Positions 8,265-14,957 of a stretch of 14,957 bases of DNA are shown here, in pieces. The stretch comes from Planctomycetota bacterium (GTDB lineage: Bacteria; Planctomycetota; Phycisphaerae; FEN-1346): contig JAPLML010000302.1 of NCBI GenBank assembly GCA_026387055.1, positions 1 through 14,957 on the forward strand. Reading direction: 5' to 3'. How positions within the stretch are numbered: the first letter of the stretch is position 1; each line of letters opens with the position of its first letter. Both the position numbers and the translations under genes were made by a program. The notes under the pieces are model-generated. The model ran no database searches, had not been told where the DNA came from, and was given only the letters and a program-made list of their open reading frames with translations.

Positions 8265-9425
8265 TCACTTCTCCAGGTTGCTGGGCGCGCCGCCAGCGTC
8301 CGGCGCCTCGGAACCGAACATCTCGAAGTGGGCAAATCGGTTGTACTCGTAGGTCTTCTTGCTGTCCCAGACCAGGAGCATCTGGTTGTACTGGCCGGGG
8401 TGCTCCAGGAGGAACCCCTTGCATGGGTTGGGATCCTTGTTCCAGGACTTCTGGAGGGTCCACCCCTGGCCGGTGAGGTCCTTGATGGTGCTGCCCTTCA
8501 GCGTGCTGGGATCCAACTTGCCATTGGCGGTGTAGAACTCGGCTTCAGAGTCCCCGGCAAGAAGCACCTCTTCGCGCCCCTTCGGCATGGGGTAGCAGCC
8601 GATCAAACCGTAGTTCATCGGATACGCCTTGTCCAGGTCGAACCGCAGGTACACCCGCTTGCCGGCCTCTGAACCTTCCCCCCAACAGCCGTCATGCGCG
8701 CTTGCCATCTCAGAAATGAAGAGGCTGTGCGGACGGGCCATGCCACCCCAGCTCTGTGTCCAGACAGCATTCTTCGTGGGACTTGGAATCTGTTCGATCT
8801 TCCCAGCGTACCAGAGATCACGGAGGAAACTGAACGCGCCGGTGTCCTTCCCGCCGAACGGCGGCAGGGGAACCTCGGGATCCGCATACACGAAGACCTC
8901 CGTGATTCTGCGGAGATTCCCAACTTGACCACCTTCCAGGCTCAGCCGAAGTTGGTTGACCTTGGCGGGCTTGAAGCATTTCAGGAAGTCGGTTTTCCTC
9001 GGCTTGCTCTTGAGGAGCTCGGTCCAGGTCTTGCCTCCATCGGCCGATCCCTCCAGTCTGACCGTTTCAGCCGCGTCATCACCTTCCCAATACTGGATCT
9101 TCAGAGACGAGACCGTCCGCAAGCCGGGCAGGATGTAGGTGATAATCTCCGGATCGGAGGCAATGTGGACTGTATAGGGTATGGCCGAGCCGTCAATCGT
9201 GCTTTCGACCGGGCCCCCGTACCAATCGGTGGAGAACTTGTAGTTACTCTCGACCGTCACCCGATTCTTCCCCGTCTTGACGTCCAACTCCCGCAGCACG
9301 TTCACGGTGCCCAGGACGCCATCCTTCACCAGAGCCGCTTCATGGTCCCGATGCCCCGACTCTTCGGCCAACGTCGGCAGGTTGCCCAGCGCCAACAGCA
9401 GAGCCATCGCGATGGCGGTCTTCAT
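8265..9425 (-). CDS. Secreted discoidin-like double jelly-roll protein (copy 2)
   Basis: Predicted 386-residue exported protein with signal peptide MKTAIAMALLLALGNLPTLA. It is a paralogue of the gene at 10853-12070 and shares its order of motifs: GTVNVLRELDVKTGKNRVTV, TYILPGLRTVSSLKIQYWEG, VRLEGSADGGKTWTELL, LKCFKPAKVNQLRLSLEGG, VYLRFDLDKAYPMNYGLIG, AEFYTANGKLDPSTLKG, IKDLTGQGWTLQKSW and FEMFGSEAPDAGGAP. The two sandwich-like halves suggest a pair of discoidin/F5-8C-like domains, often carbohydrate- or surface-binding; no ligand can be named. ATG 9425 follows the previous stop by 14 bases, with GGGAG 7 bases upstream. The strongest conservation between copies is in the C-terminal half, while the N-terminal 50 residues and the loop after the first strands differ in length. 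Confidence 0.86.
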   Translation of the reverse strand: MKTAIAMALLLALGNLPTLAEESGHRDHEAALVKDGVLGTVNVLRELDVKTGKNRVTVESNYKFSTDWYGGPVESTIDGSAIPYTVHIASDPEIITYILPGLRTVSSLKIQYWEGDDAAETVRLEGSADGGKTWTELLKSKPRKTDFLKCFKPAKVNQLRLSLEGGQVGNLRRITEVFVYADPEVPLPPFGGKDTGAFSFLRDLWYAGKIEQIPSPTKNAVWTQSWGGMARPHSLFISEMASAHDGCWGEGSEAGKRVYLRFDLDKAYPMNYGLIGCYPMPKGREEVLLAGDSEAEFYTANGKLDPSTLKGSTIKDLTGQGWTLQKSWNKDPNPCKGFLLEHPGQYNQMLLVWDSKKTYEYNRFAHFEMFGSEAPDAGGAPSNLEK

Positions 9426-9439
9426 ACCTTGGCTCCCTT

Positions 9440-10843
9440 CTACCTGGTGCCGATGCGGTACAGGTGGGTCTGGCCCCGGACGTACAGGCGCGTGCCCGAG
9501 AAGACCAGACTTGACGTGAACGGTTCCAGCGTGTTGCGCGCCACCTCCTGATACTCACGACCGGGCTTGATCACCACCGTCTCTCCCTCATTGCTGCTGG
9601 CATAGAGATAGGGACCGGCCAGGGCCACGCTGGAATAGCACTTGCCCTTGAACAGGGCCTGCCTGTAGACCGTCTTGCCGTCCACGGCGTCGAGGACCGT
9701 GAACCGGCCGTCGATCAAGGCGTAGAGGAGTCCGTCGGCATAGACGGGCGAGCCGACGCACCAGCCCTTGACCGCCTTCGCCTCCCAGAGCGTCTCGGCC
9801 ACGACTTGGCCGTCGCTCGACGGCTTCAGCCGCACGGCCCCGCCGCCTTTCCCGACGAGGTACGCCGTGTCGCCCGGCGCGACGGGCGAGGAGCAGGTCT
9901 CCAGCGGCAGCCCCTCGGACGGCCAGATCTTCCGGGCCAGATCCTTCCCGTCGCTGACCCGGAAGATGTCCCCACACGCGGTCAGGACCGCGTCGGTCGT
10001 GCCAACGCGCACACGCACAGGGGAGGCAAAGTGGACCCCGGCTTCCGCCTCCCAAAGGGTCTTGCCGGTAGCGGGGTCCAGGGCGGTCAACTTCAGGAGG
10101 TGAACCAGGAGCCGGCCCCCGGCCAGAAGAGGCGATTCCGGGACGCCGTACAGGCGAGGTTCCGAGTACTGGGACGGCTGCGTCTCGAGCCTTCGCGCCC
10201 ACCGCCGGTGCCCTTCCAGATCGTAACAGGCGACGATTCCGGTCCCGAAGGCCACGTAGACCTGCTTGCCGTCGCTCGTCGGTGTCGGGGACGCATAGCC
10301 GGTATCGTCGCTGGTCTTCGGCGGCACGTAGGAAGCCAGCGCCTTGAGGGCTTCGGCGGCCTCCTTGCCCTCGCCTTCCAGCTTGGCCAGCCTCGCCTTC
10401 AAGGCGGCGTCGTCCGGCGTCTTGCCGAGGGCTTCGGAGACCTCGGCCTGGGCTGTCTCCAACTCTTTCGCCTTGCGGCGCAGACCGTCCGCCTTGGCCT
10501 GATCCGCCAGGGCCTGTTGGCGTGCGTTCTCCGGCGCCGCGTCGGCGTACGTGGTGCTGCCCGACCACAGGATCGCGCCGTCCTTCGCGGAGACGCACAG
10601 GACCGTGGACGGCTCGCTGCAAATGAAGATCCGGTCCCCCACAAGGATCGGCGATGCATTCGACTTGCCCGGCAGCGGCGTCTTCCAGATGACGTTCTCC
10701 GTCGCCGACCACTTCACGGGCGGATTGGCGTCCGGGTAGACGCCCGTGCCGTCCCCGCGCCAGCCCACGGACGTCTCCGCTGCGGCAAGGCCGGTGCACC
10801 CGACCGCGACCCACACGAACCCCATCACATTGAGTCCGCGCAT
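9440..10843 (-). CDS. Secreted PQQ-like beta-propeller protein with helical insertion (copy 2)
   Basis: Predicted 467-residue exported protein. The signal peptide (MGFVWVAVGCTGLAAAE) is followed by VGWRGDGTGVYPDANPPVKW, nearly the same opening as the upstream paralogue. PQQ-like blades are visible: GDRIFICSEPSTVLCVS, AKDGAILW, GKQVYVAFGTGIVACYDLEG, LTALDPATGKTLWEAEAG, GSPVYADGLLYALIDG, TVLDAVDGKTVYRQALF, SSNEGETVVIKPGREYQEV. Residues about 100-175 form a long charged, alanine-, lysine- and glutamate-rich helical insertion between the first and second blades, longer than in copy 1. ATG 10843 is supported by GAGGAG 5 bases upstream; this Shine-Dalgarno overlaps the TGA stop of the preceding discoidin-like gene, suggesting translational coupling. 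An internal ATG (residue 7) would also give a signal peptide. Function is probably binding or scaffolding. BamB is a distant relative by fold, but the genomic context does not suggest outer-membrane assembly. Confidence 0.87.
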   Translation of the reverse strand: MRGLNVMGFVWVAVGCTGLAAAETSVGWRGDGTGVYPDANPPVKWSATENVIWKTPLPGKSNASPILVGDRIFICSEPSTVLCVSAKDGAILWSGSTTYADAAPENARQQALADQAKADGLRRKAKELETAQAEVSEALGKTPDDAALKARLAKLEGEGKEAAEALKALASYVPPKTSDDTGYASPTPTSDGKQVYVAFGTGIVACYDLEGHRRWARRLETQPSQYSEPRLYGVPESPLLAGGRLLVHLLKLTALDPATGKTLWEAEAGVHFASPVRVRVGTTDAVLTACGDIFRVSDGKDLARKIWPSEGLPLETCSSPVAPGDTAYLVGKGGGAVRLKPSSDGQVVAETLWEAKAVKGWCVGSPVYADGLLYALIDGRFTVLDAVDGKTVYRQALFKGKCYSSVALAGPYLYASSNEGETVVIKPGREYQEVARNTLEPFTSSLVFSGTRLYVRGQTHLYRIGTR

Positions 10844-10848
10844 GATGT

Positions 10849-10854
10849 CTCCTC
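10849..10854 (-). promoter_or_regulatory. Shine-Dalgarno site overlapping the preceding stop codon
   Basis: GAGGAG on the minus strand shares two bases with the TGA stop (10853-10855) of the discoidin-like gene and lies five bases before ATG 10843 of propeller copy 2. This arrangement suggests that ribosomes finishing the first gene re-initiate on the second. Confidence 0.75.
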
Positions 10855-12070
10855 ACTTCGGCGGATTCTTGGGCGCGCCACCGGCGTCCGGCGCCTCGGA
10901 ACCGAAGACCTCCAGATGACACCAGCGGTCGTTCTCGTACGCTTTGAAGCCGTCCCAGACCACCAGCATCTGGTTGAACTTGCCGGGGTGCGCGAATAGG
11001 AAGTCCTTGCGAACGTTGGGGTCCTTGTCCCAGGCCTTCTGGAGGATCCAGCCCTGGCCGGTAAGATCCTTGATGCTGCTGCCCGGAAGCGTGCCCGGAT
11101 CCAGGTTGCCCTTGGCCGTGTAGAACTCTGCCGGGTGGAGTCCAAGCCCGTTCCTGGTTGGGTCCATGTTAGTACCGGCCGGCATGTAGATCGCGCCGAA
11201 GTTCATCGGGCAGGCTTCGTCAAGGTCGAACCGCAGGCAGAGCCGCTTGCCTTTCGTCACGGCGTCCCCGAAACCGCCGGTGTGCTGGTTAGGCAAGCGG
11301 GCCTTGAACAGAACCGACTCCGGGAATCGTGCTTGGCCCAAGACGGCCGCATTCGTTGTTGTCCAAACGTTGTTCTCCGGGCTCCACACCAGCTTGAGCT
11401 TGTCCGCATACCAGAGCACCCGATGGAAACTGAAGGCGCCGCTGTCGGCACCGCCAAACAGAGGGAGGGGAGCTTCGGGATCGGCGTAGACGGCGACCTC
11501 CTTGGTTCTGCGTGAGCCGCCCTCCTGGGTCAGTCTCAACGCGTTGACCTTTACGGGCTTGAAGCACTTCAGCCCTTTGGCTCGAATATCGAATACCGGG
11601 AACCAGGTCTTGCCTGCGTCGGCTGATCCTTCCAGCCTGAGCCGTTCAGGCCCTTCATCATCGCCACGATAGGAAATCGCCAGCGACGACACGGTCCGCA
11701 GGCCGGGGAGCGTGTACGTGAGGACCAGTGGTTTCGCCGGGTCCACCTTCGGATCGAAGAAACCGCTGCTGCCGCCAATCGTGGCGTCGGGTTGCGTGTT
11801 GTTGTTGCCTTCGACGTTGCTCGTGACGGTTACCCGGTTGGTCCAGGTCTTGACGTCCAGCTCCCGCAGGACGTTTACGGTGCCCAGAAGGCCCTCGGTT
11901 ACCAAGGTCATCTCACTTCTCGTGTAGTCTGCCTCACCATCCGTGCCGAGTCCCTGCCTGAAGGCGGAGAATTTGCCTTTCTGGACTGCTTTGGCAGCCT
12001 GTGGCTCGCCAGCCAACGCCGGTAGACTGCCCAGGGCGCACAGTAACGCCAATGTCAGAGCGGTCTTCAT
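10853..12070 (-). CDS. Secreted discoidin-like double jelly-roll protein (copy 1)
   Basis: Predicted 405-residue exported protein with a clean signal peptide (MKTALTLALLCALGSLPALA). The mature part looks like two beta-sandwich halves. The first, roughly residues 40-185, has discoidin/F5-8C-type strands: GTVNVLRELDVKTWTNRVTV, TYTLPGLRTVSSLAISY, RLRLEGSADAGKTWFPVF, VNALRLTQEGG. The second, roughly 190-400, contains RLCLRFDLDEACPMNFGAIY and the closing HLEVFGSEAPDAGGAP. Discoidin-type folds commonly bind carbohydrate or cell surfaces; the ligand here is unknown. The start at 12070 is favoured by GGAGGG 7 bases upstream and the signal peptide; an ATG at 12085, directly after the stop of the preceding gene, is in frame but would place that Shine-Dalgarno inside the gene. 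It is a clear paralogue of the gene at 8265-9425, especially in the signal peptide and last 60 residues. It has an extra N-terminal stretch (about residues 22-60) that the other copy lacks. Confidence 0.85.
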   Translation of the reverse strand: MKTALTLALLCALGSLPALAGEPQAAKAVQKGKFSAFRQGLGTDGEADYTRSEMTLVTEGLLGTVNVLRELDVKTWTNRVTVTSNVEGNNNTQPDATIGGSSGFFDPKVDPAKPLVLTYTLPGLRTVSSLAISYRGDDEGPERLRLEGSADAGKTWFPVFDIRAKGLKCFKPVKVNALRLTQEGGSRRTKEVAVYADPEAPLPLFGGADSGAFSFHRVLWYADKLKLVWSPENNVWTTTNAAVLGQARFPESVLFKARLPNQHTGGFGDAVTKGKRLCLRFDLDEACPMNFGAIYMPAGTNMDPTRNGLGLHPAEFYTAKGNLDPGTLPGSSIKDLTGQGWILQKAWDKDPNVRKDFLFAHPGKFNQMLVVWDGFKAYENDRWCHLEVFGSEAPDAGGAPKNPPK

Positions 12071-12077
12071 GCTTCGG

Positions 12078-12083
12078 CCCTCC
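12078..12083 (-). promoter_or_regulatory. Shine-Dalgarno site of discoidin-like copy 1
   Basis: GGAGGG on the minus strand lies seven bases before ATG 12070 and overlaps an alternative ATG at 12085. Because this strong site would be wasted by the upstream ATG, 12070 is the better start. Confidence 0.75.
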
Positions 12084-12085
12084 AT

Positions 12086-13531
12086 CTATTTCTCTCCGAT
12101 GCACCACAGGAACTTGTGTGAACGAATATACATCCGGCTGCCCACAAAAAACGGCGGGCTCGTCATCTGGTCGTGATCTTCCTGCGTGAGCGAGGCGCCG
12201 AGTCCTCCCTTGGCCAGCGTATTGGTCGCGACCTCTTGGAACTCGCGGCCCGGCTTGAACACCCACATCTGCCCCGAATCGAACCCGCCATAGATGTACG
12301 GCCCGGCCTGGGCCATACAGGGATGAGGATCGGTGCCCTTGAAGACCGGGCGCGGCGGTGACTTATAGACCACCTGTCCCGTGGCCGCGTCAAACGCGAC
12401 CACTTGAAACTGGTTCTTGCCGGCGTCAACTTTGTTGTAGATCAGCCCGTCGTGATAGACCGGCGACGAGTAGCTGCTGGGTCGCTCCTCGGTCTCCCAC
12501 AGCTTCTCCACGACGAGCTTGCCATCCTCGGCCGGCTTGAGCCGGGCCGCCATCAACCGTCTGTCTCCCTTCTTGGTCAGGAATCTGGGCGGCCCCTCCC
12601 CGGACATGGACTCGTCCCACGCGGAATACACGACGTCCCCATGCACCACCGCCGTAAGCTGGCCGTTGCAGGTCGCCTCGTCCGCCATCAACTTGCCGTC
12701 CGACGCGCGGTACACCTTCCCATAGGGCATCACCACCAGCTCCGTTCCGCCGACCAGCGCCCGCACGGGCGAGCCGTAGCGCTCCTTGTGGTCCACCTCC
12801 CAGGCAGACTTCCCGGTGGCCGGATCCAGGCCGTACAGGCGGCCGCCCATGCAGATCACCAGCCGGCCCCCGGCCAGCAGTGGGTTGGCCGAGTATCCCG
12901 TCGCCGAGGTCGGTTTCGCGAGCATCCGCACCCACGTGCGCTTGCCCTCCAGGTCGTAGGCCGCCACCAGGCCCGTGCCGTACACCACGTACACCTGCTT
13001 CCCCTCGCTGGTCGGCGTCGGCATCGTGTATTCGAAGGTGAAGCCGAAATGCTCGCCCATCACCGGCGGCATGTCGAAATACTCGCACCTCAGGATGTCC
13101 TTCTTGAGGGACTCCTTGACGGCCTCCTTCTCCTTCTCGGTCGTGCCCGCGTTCACCTTGGCGATGATCGCGGCGGCCTCCGGATCATCCTCCGCCGCGG
13201 TATCGAAGAAGGTGACGGTGTCCGACCAGAGGATCTTCCCGTCCGCCGCCGAGATGCAGAGCAACGTCGACGGTTCGCTGCATGTGAAGACGCGGTCACC
13301 CACCACGATCGGCTGCGAATTGGACCGGCCCGGCATCGCCGTCTTCCAGACGACGTTCTCCGTTGCCGACCACTTCACGGGCGGATTCGCATCGGGGAAG
13401 TTCCCCGTTCCGTCCCCGCGAAAACCCATGCGGGCGTCGGCCCCAGCCGCCGAGGCCGCCGCGATTGCCGTACAGAGCATCACGACGACAGATACCACCA
13501 CCCAGTTGCGTTCCATCACGCTCGCTGTCAT
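12086..13531 (-). CDS. Secreted PQQ-like beta-propeller protein (copy 1)
   Basis: Predicted 481-residue exported protein. An N-terminal signal peptide (MERNWVVVSVVVMLCTAIAA, ending near ASAAGADA) is followed by the opening MGFRGDGTGNFPDANPPVKW, typical of planctomycete PQQ-like propellers. Repeated blade motifs follow: GDRVFTCSEPS, AADGKILW, GKQVYVVYGTGLVAAYDLEG, YGLDPATGKSAWEV, GSPVRALVGG, VVAFDAATGQVVY. A helical, charged insertion sits between the first and second blades (about residues 110-165). The family (PQQ_2/BamB-like fold) covers scaffolds as well as dehydrogenases; the length and lack of a visible dehydrogenase cofactor site argue for a binding or scaffold role. The start at ATG 13531 is chosen because AGGAG lies 9 bases upstream and the signal peptide follows; the in-frame start at 13705 would overlap the preceding gene by over 100 bases. 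It pairs with the discoidin-like gene 15 bases downstream, and a paralogous pair follows. Confidence 0.88.
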   Translation of the reverse strand: MTASVMERNWVVVSVVVMLCTAIAAASAAGADARMGFRGDGTGNFPDANPPVKWSATENVVWKTAMPGRSNSQPIVVGDRVFTCSEPSTLLCISAADGKILWSDTVTFFDTAAEDDPEAAAIIAKVNAGTTEKEKEAVKESLKKDILRCEYFDMPPVMGEHFGFTFEYTMPTPTSEGKQVYVVYGTGLVAAYDLEGKRTWVRMLAKPTSATGYSANPLLAGGRLVICMGGRLYGLDPATGKSAWEVDHKERYGSPVRALVGGTELVVMPYGKVYRASDGKLMADEATCNGQLTAVVHGDVVYSAWDESMSGEGPPRFLTKKGDRRLMAARLKPAEDGKLVVEKLWETEERPSSYSSPVYHDGLIYNKVDAGKNQFQVVAFDAATGQVVYKSPPRPVFKGTDPHPCMAQAGPYIYGGFDSGQMWVFKPGREFQEVATNTLAKGGLGASLTQEDHDQMTSPPFFVGSRMYIRSHKFLWCIGEK

Positions 13532-13540
13532 TGCGGGCCA

Positions 13541-13545
13541 CTCCT
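13541..13545 (-). promoter_or_regulatory. Shine-Dalgarno site of PQQ-like propeller copy 1
   Basis: AGGAG on the minus strand lies nine bases before ATG 13531. It supports this start over the upstream in-frame start at 13705 and the ATG at 13516, which has no such site. Confidence 0.7.
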
Positions 13546-13596
13546 GTCTTGTCTTAGGGTTATTCACGCCGGTCGCGGCGTCCAGTGCCGCGCGTG

Positions 13597-14957
13597 CTAT
13601 CGCCCCCACGCGAACTCGATCTCGTTTCCCCAGTGCTCTGTCCAGTCCGGGTGCAGGGAGAGACCATGCTTGACGACGCTCCGCCCCTGCGCAAGCTCCA
13701 TCCACGTGCGGTCGTTGTCATTGACCCGGTACGTGAGCTTGATCGTGCGCCCTTCGTCCAGCGCCTTCTTGACCGCCGGGATCTCCGACCACGGGATGGC
13801 GCACTCGGTGATCCGCGTGTTGCCGTCGTAGGTGATGACCAGCTTGGCGTCCTTCACGGGCCCGTCGAAGGGCGACTTGAGCGAGTGGGGATAGAAATGC
13901 TTGTGCGGCATGCCGGGCGAGGCCATCCGCCAGACCTCCGTGCCGCCGCCGTACTGGGGTGCCACGAGGTTCAGCGCATACTCATAGTCCGTGTCCAGGC
14001 TGTTGAAGGTGACGTACTTCGGCATCGTGCCGGGGAGCGTCTCGAGGCTTCCCTTCTCGGCCGCCGGCAGCACGTTGAAGCCGATCTGCAGGTTGTCCTT
14101 CGGCGGCGTGGTGCCGTCGGGCAGGTCGGGGCTCTTCCGGTACGAGAATCGCCGCACGCCCTCGGGCCACTTGAGCGGCGTCTTCTCCTTCCCTTTGTAG
14201 CAGACCTCCGGGTAGAAGCTCTCGTCCTCGTTGCGGGTCTCGAAGCGGACCGTGCCCGGGTCCCGTGTGCGGTCGGCCGCCTTCACGGCCAGGTAGAAGA
14301 AGTCCTTGTCATAGGCAAGGTAGCCGACCGAGTAGCCGCTCTTGGCGGAGGTGTCGAACGGCTTGAACGGCCACCAGGCGGCCTCCGTCATCGAAGGCAG
14401 GAACCGGCCGCTCGCGCTCAGCGGTTGTGGCAAGACGTCCTTCCAGTCGTCCAGCTTGCCGTCCACGGTGATGGTCCGCCGCGCGATGATGTTGCAGTGC
14501 ATCACCTCCTCGTGCACGGCCACGCCGTCGCTCCCGGCGTGGAACACAAGGCCCAGAGGGTAACTGTTGTCCGGCGCCGGGTCGCCGCCCACGATCTTCG
14601 CGCTGACCACCTGGGTCTCGTGCGGGCGGAAGGAGAGTCTTTCGGGGGCGTCGAGCCGCAGGCGCCCGAGCGTCAGTTTCAGCGTGCCGCTCACCGGCCG
14701 GTTCAGGATGTTCGTGAGCCGCAGGCGCAGAACCGCGCCCTCGGTGACCGGCGCGAGCATGTCAAGGCACACCGTCTCCAGCGGCTCATAGCCACGGATG
14801 TCCGCGGTCTCGATGGCCTGCCGGAGCGCATCGAAGGAGCCGGGCTTCCCGTCGGCTCGCAGGAAGAAGCCCCGGTGGTCCAGGGGCACGACAATCTTCC
14901 CGCCCTTCGACAGGACCGGGTTGCCGTAGAAGTCGTACAGGAAGAGGCGCGGCGCCC
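13597..14957 (-). CDS. Large secreted protein, C-terminal part with CBM9-like domain (partial)
   Basis: The reading frame is open through the right edge, so the true start lies outside; about 452 residues and a TAG stop are visible. A GTG at 14889 is in frame, but coding-like residues (LYDFYGNPVLSKGGKIVV) precede it, so I do not take it as the start. The first visible part reads like beta-rich sequence following a catalytic or propeller domain (PLDHRGFFLRADG, then LRLTNILNRPVSGTLKL). From about 14480 downward comes a typical CBM9/DOMON-like domain: it opens with TVDGKLDDW, continues with SGYSVGYLAYDKDFFYLAVKA, and closes with ECAIPWSEIP and LTYRVNDND. Such domains bind sugars in xylanases and occur at the ends of many large secreted proteins of Planctomycetota and Verrucomicrobiota. 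The upstream catalytic part is not visible, so enzyme class is unknown. The next gene follows after 65 bases on the same strand. Confidence 0.85.
   Translation of the reverse strand, partial: APRLFLYDFYGNPVLSKGGKIVVPLDHRGFFLRADGKPGSFDALRQAIETADIRGYEPLETVCLDMLAPVTEGAVLRLRLTNILNRPVSGTLKLTLGRLRLDAPERLSFRPHETQVVSAKIVGGDPAPDNSYPLGLVFHAGSDGVAVHEEVMHCNIIARRTITVDGKLDDWKDVLPQPLSASGRFLPSMTEAAWWPFKPFDTSAKSGYSVGYLAYDKDFFYLAVKAADRTRDPGTVRFETRNEDESFYPEVCYKGKEKTPLKWPEGVRRFSYRKSPDLPDGTTPPKDNLQIGFNVLPAAEKGSLETLPGTMPKYVTFNSLDTDYEYALNLVAPQYGGGTEVWRMASPGMPHKHFYPHSLKSPFDGPVKDAKLVITYDGNTRITECAIPWSEIPAVKKALDEGRTIKLTYRVNDNDRTWMELAQGRSVVKHGLSLHPDWTEHWGNEIEFAWGR

Larger units (their letters stand above)
8265..13531 (-). 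repeat. Tandem duplication of a propeller plus discoidin-like gene pair
   Basis: Two consecutive units have the same content and order: unit A at 10853-13531 and unit B at 8265-10843, each a PQQ-like propeller followed by a discoidin-like protein. The copies are diverged but still share DNA words, for example GCCGACCACTTCACGGGCGG at 13365-13384 and 10704-10723. They also share long protein motifs such as NPPVKWSATENV in the propellers and FGSEAPDAGGAP in the jelly-roll proteins. This indicates duplication of the pair as a unit followed by divergence, rather than separate acquisition. Confidence 0.8.

Noticed and set aside
9440..10843. Assignment of the PQQ-like propellers as BamB or as a PQQ-dependent alcohol dehydrogenase
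   Set aside because: The fold is shared, but lengths, the missing cofactor-site motifs and the helical insertions do not fit an enzyme, and the neighbours do not suggest outer-membrane assembly.
13566..13581. Small hairpin (ACGCCG, four-base loop, CGGCGT) after the CBM9-like gene
   Set aside because: Six base pairs with no following U-run are common by chance in GC-rich DNA; not convincing as a terminator.
13532..13705. Extended N-terminus of PQQ-like propeller copy 1
   Set aside because: The extra 58 residues overlap the preceding gene, read like non-coding GC-rich sequence, and would bury the signal peptide; ATG 13531 has its own AGGAG.
12404..13831. A 475-codon open frame on the plus strand
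   Set aside because: It is the antisense shadow of PQQ-like propeller copy 1 and the end of the preceding gene.

Overview
The window is about 15 kb of GC-rich bacterial DNA carrying eight protein-coding genes, all on the minus strand and closely spaced. Transcription therefore runs from high to low coordinates. The gene at each edge is cut by the window. I see no tRNA, rRNA, CRISPR array, insertion sequence, regulator or transporter. Where the N-terminus is visible (seven genes), every product has an export signal, so this is a block of secreted or periplasmic proteins.

The mix points to the Planctomycetes-Verrucomicrobia-Chlamydiae superphylum, most likely Planctomycetota or a relative. It includes PQQ-like propellers opening with a planctomycete-style motif, jelly-roll proteins, large TIM-barrel hydrolases, a CBM9-like tail and an NHL-type propeller. 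This is an inference from family content and base composition. No marker gene is present.

Order in the direction of transcription: (1) the C-terminal part of a large protein ending in a CBM9-like carbohydrate-binding domain (13597 to right edge); (2) a PQQ-like beta-propeller (12086-13531); (3) a discoidin-like double jelly-roll protein (10853-12070); (4) a second PQQ-like propeller (9440-10843); (5) a second discoidin-like protein (8265-9425); (6) a beta-galactosidase-like glycoside hydrolase with an N-terminal golvesin/xanthan-lyase-type domain and a C-terminal DUF5597 domain (6078-8183); (7) an NHL-type propeller with an EF-hand calcium loop (3827-6007); (8) a very large TIM-barrel plus six-hairpin protein running off the left edge (3656 to 1). 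Genes 2-5 are a tandem duplication of a propeller plus jelly-roll pair, with gaps of only 9-15 bases and Shine-Dalgarno sequences touching or overlapping the previous stop.

Taken together this looks like a glycan-handling locus: two large hydrolase-type enzymes, carbohydrate-binding-type sandwiches and several propeller scaffolds, without SusC/SusD, sulfatases or sensors in view. The substrate cannot be read from the sequence. The least described part is the duplicated propeller/jelly-roll module, whose propellers carry helical insertions of different length.
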